From positions 512,227,565 to 512,291,564 of the forward strand of contig NC_053390.1 in NCBI RefSeq assembly GCF_905171765.1: DNA of 64,000 bases, read 5' to 3'. Position numbers and translations under genes: made by a program. The notes under the pieces were generated by a model. The model saw only the letters and a program-made list of their open reading frames with translations. It had not been told where the DNA came from and ran no database searches. Every line of letters starts with the position of its first letter. The first letter of the stretch is position 1. Below, piece after piece: positions 63,073 through 64,000 of this stretch. The DNA is from Bufo bufo (lineage: Eukaryota > Chordata > Amphibia > Anura > Bufonidae).

Positions 63073-63468
63073 AGAGGTTACCCAACTTTAAACTTTTTTT
63101 AACAGACCCCTTTAGAGTGTCTGAACACGTGGTCTGGTTCATACTTACCTGATCCCCACAACTGGGTTTGGGATCCATTGCTCCACAACTGTAGGGCCAT
63201 AGGTCCTGGGTCTCTGGGAATCAACATCCTGTTGTGACTTCTGAAGCCAATTACTGGCTGCAGCAGTCATATGTCACCCATGCGGTACATCACTGAGTCA
63301 CATGATCTTCTATAGTGTGCTGATTCCCAGAGACCCAGAACCTGGTGAGGCAGCTGTGGAGCTATGGAACCGAAACCCAGTGGCAGAAACCAGGTAAGTA
63401 TGAACCCCACCATGGTTCCAGCCACTCTCAAAGGATCTGCTAAAAAAGTTTAAAGTTGAATAATGCCT
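63073..63468. mobile_element. Kolobok/T2-type MITE
   Basis: TTAA flanks (63069-63072 and 63469-63472). Ends agaggttacccaactttaaa and tttaaagttgaataatgcct are inverted. The inner arms (ttcatacttacctg and caggtaagtatgaa) pair as well. Confidence 0.8.
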
Positions 63469-63871
63469 TTAATTAGTGACCTTGATTCATTGGCAGTAGT
63501 ACTATGCATGTAATACAGCATTTAATAGTGCTTTCATGAGTTTCCAGACTTCCTTTCACCCCTCCTGACACTTTCTCTACATGTATGACAGATGATTGGT
63601 CTTTAAAGATGGCGCTACCTCAGGTGCTGAGTGGGCATCACTTACTTTTGACCCCTCAGATGCCAATTGTGACCATGGCATCTGAGCAGTCAATTGCTAG
63701 GAGTTCTGCGCTTCCAATGCCTGAATGGCTCCCCCACGATGAGACTGTGGGAACCATTCAGTTGCTATGGCAGCTTAGGGCTTTCTGAAGGCTCTGATGC
63801 TTGTCATAACGAACTTCCTCTGAAGCCCTGCCTCTAGCAGGGCTTGATAAGAATGCTCTGATTCTCCTATA

Positions 63872-64000
63872 GAATGGGGGAAGGTGCTCTGGTCTGATGA
63901 GACTCAAATTGAACATTTCGGCCATCAAAGAAAACGCTATCTCTGGCGCAAACCCAACACATCACATCACCCAAAAAACACCATCCCCACAGTGAAACAT
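63872..64000 (+). pseudogene. Tc1-like transposase fragment, cut by window end
   Basis: Reads [17 protein letters not shown], containing the first catalytic aspartate (SDET), then [20 protein letters not shown] and TVKH up to the last base. It belongs to the common Tc1 type (WSDE), not TRT (WTDE). The preceding residues are not in frame, so it is probably truncated or frameshifted 5'. The rest lies beyond the window. Confidence 0.75.

Overview
The window looks like vertebrate, most likely anuran amphibian, intergenic DNA built almost entirely of layered transposable elements. The case for a frog or toad is inference. It rests on the mix: many TTAA-flanked Kolobok/T2-type MITEs (typical of frogs), hAT MITEs, Tc1-like elements of several ages, Penelope-like fragments with GIY-YIG domains, a Gmr1-like and a chromovirus-like Ty3/gypsy element, and a CR1/Rex-like LINE. 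I find no host protein-coding gene, tRNA gene or CRISPR array. Most long open frames outside transposons are translations of minisatellites or palindromes.

Layout. 0-5 kb: MITEs, short tandem repeats, and an unclassified 1.3-kb element with ~200-bp inverted ends (3699-5004). 5.1-7.1 kb: a Tc1-like element of the DD37E (TRT) type with an intact 338-aa transposase on the minus strand, split by a Harbinger-type MITE. 7.3-16.3 kb: degenerate arrays and several MITEs with readable target-site duplications (TSDs), one nested in another. 16.4-17.2 kb: 3' end of a Penelope-like element. 17.4-21.5 kb: a decayed Ty3/gypsy element with its integrase before the reverse transcriptase (Gmr1-like order). 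21.5-22.4 kb: Tc1 transposase remnant. 22.4-24.6 kb: LTR, gag and protease start of a second gypsy element, cut by a hAT element.

24.6-36.5 kb is a hAT-dominated block. It holds two decayed BED-finger hAT transposases (plus strand 24.8-27.3 kb, minus strand 32.5-36.0 kb), a duplicated ~700-bp segment, large tandem arrays, two 18S rRNA-derived segments inside the repeat (28495-28651 and 28895-29088), a second Penelope fragment, and a 1.57-kb insertion with a 15-bp TSD. 36.5-41.3 kb: a hairpin array in a TTAA-bounded repeat, then a chromovirus pol frame intact from RT through chromodomain, then its 3' LTR.

41.3-54 kb holds nested MITEs. One is a 3.3-kb hAT-type element (44540-47871) made of minisatellites and a large hairpin. 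Another is a 4.4-kb TTAA-flanked palindromic element (49165-53576). 54.3-55.9 kb: a second TRT element, 1563 bp, intact ORF, TA on both sides. 57.1-62.3 kb: a three-level nest in which a hAT element with a perfect 8-bp TSD contains a second hAT-type element and a Tc1 element, the latter holding a LINE. A solo gypsy LTR, a Kolobok-type MITE and the start of another Tc1 transposase close the window.

No pathway is encoded. What joins the parts is insertion history, which can be ordered from TSDs and nesting. The two TRT copies, both with uninterrupted transposase frames, look like the youngest and possibly still competent elements.
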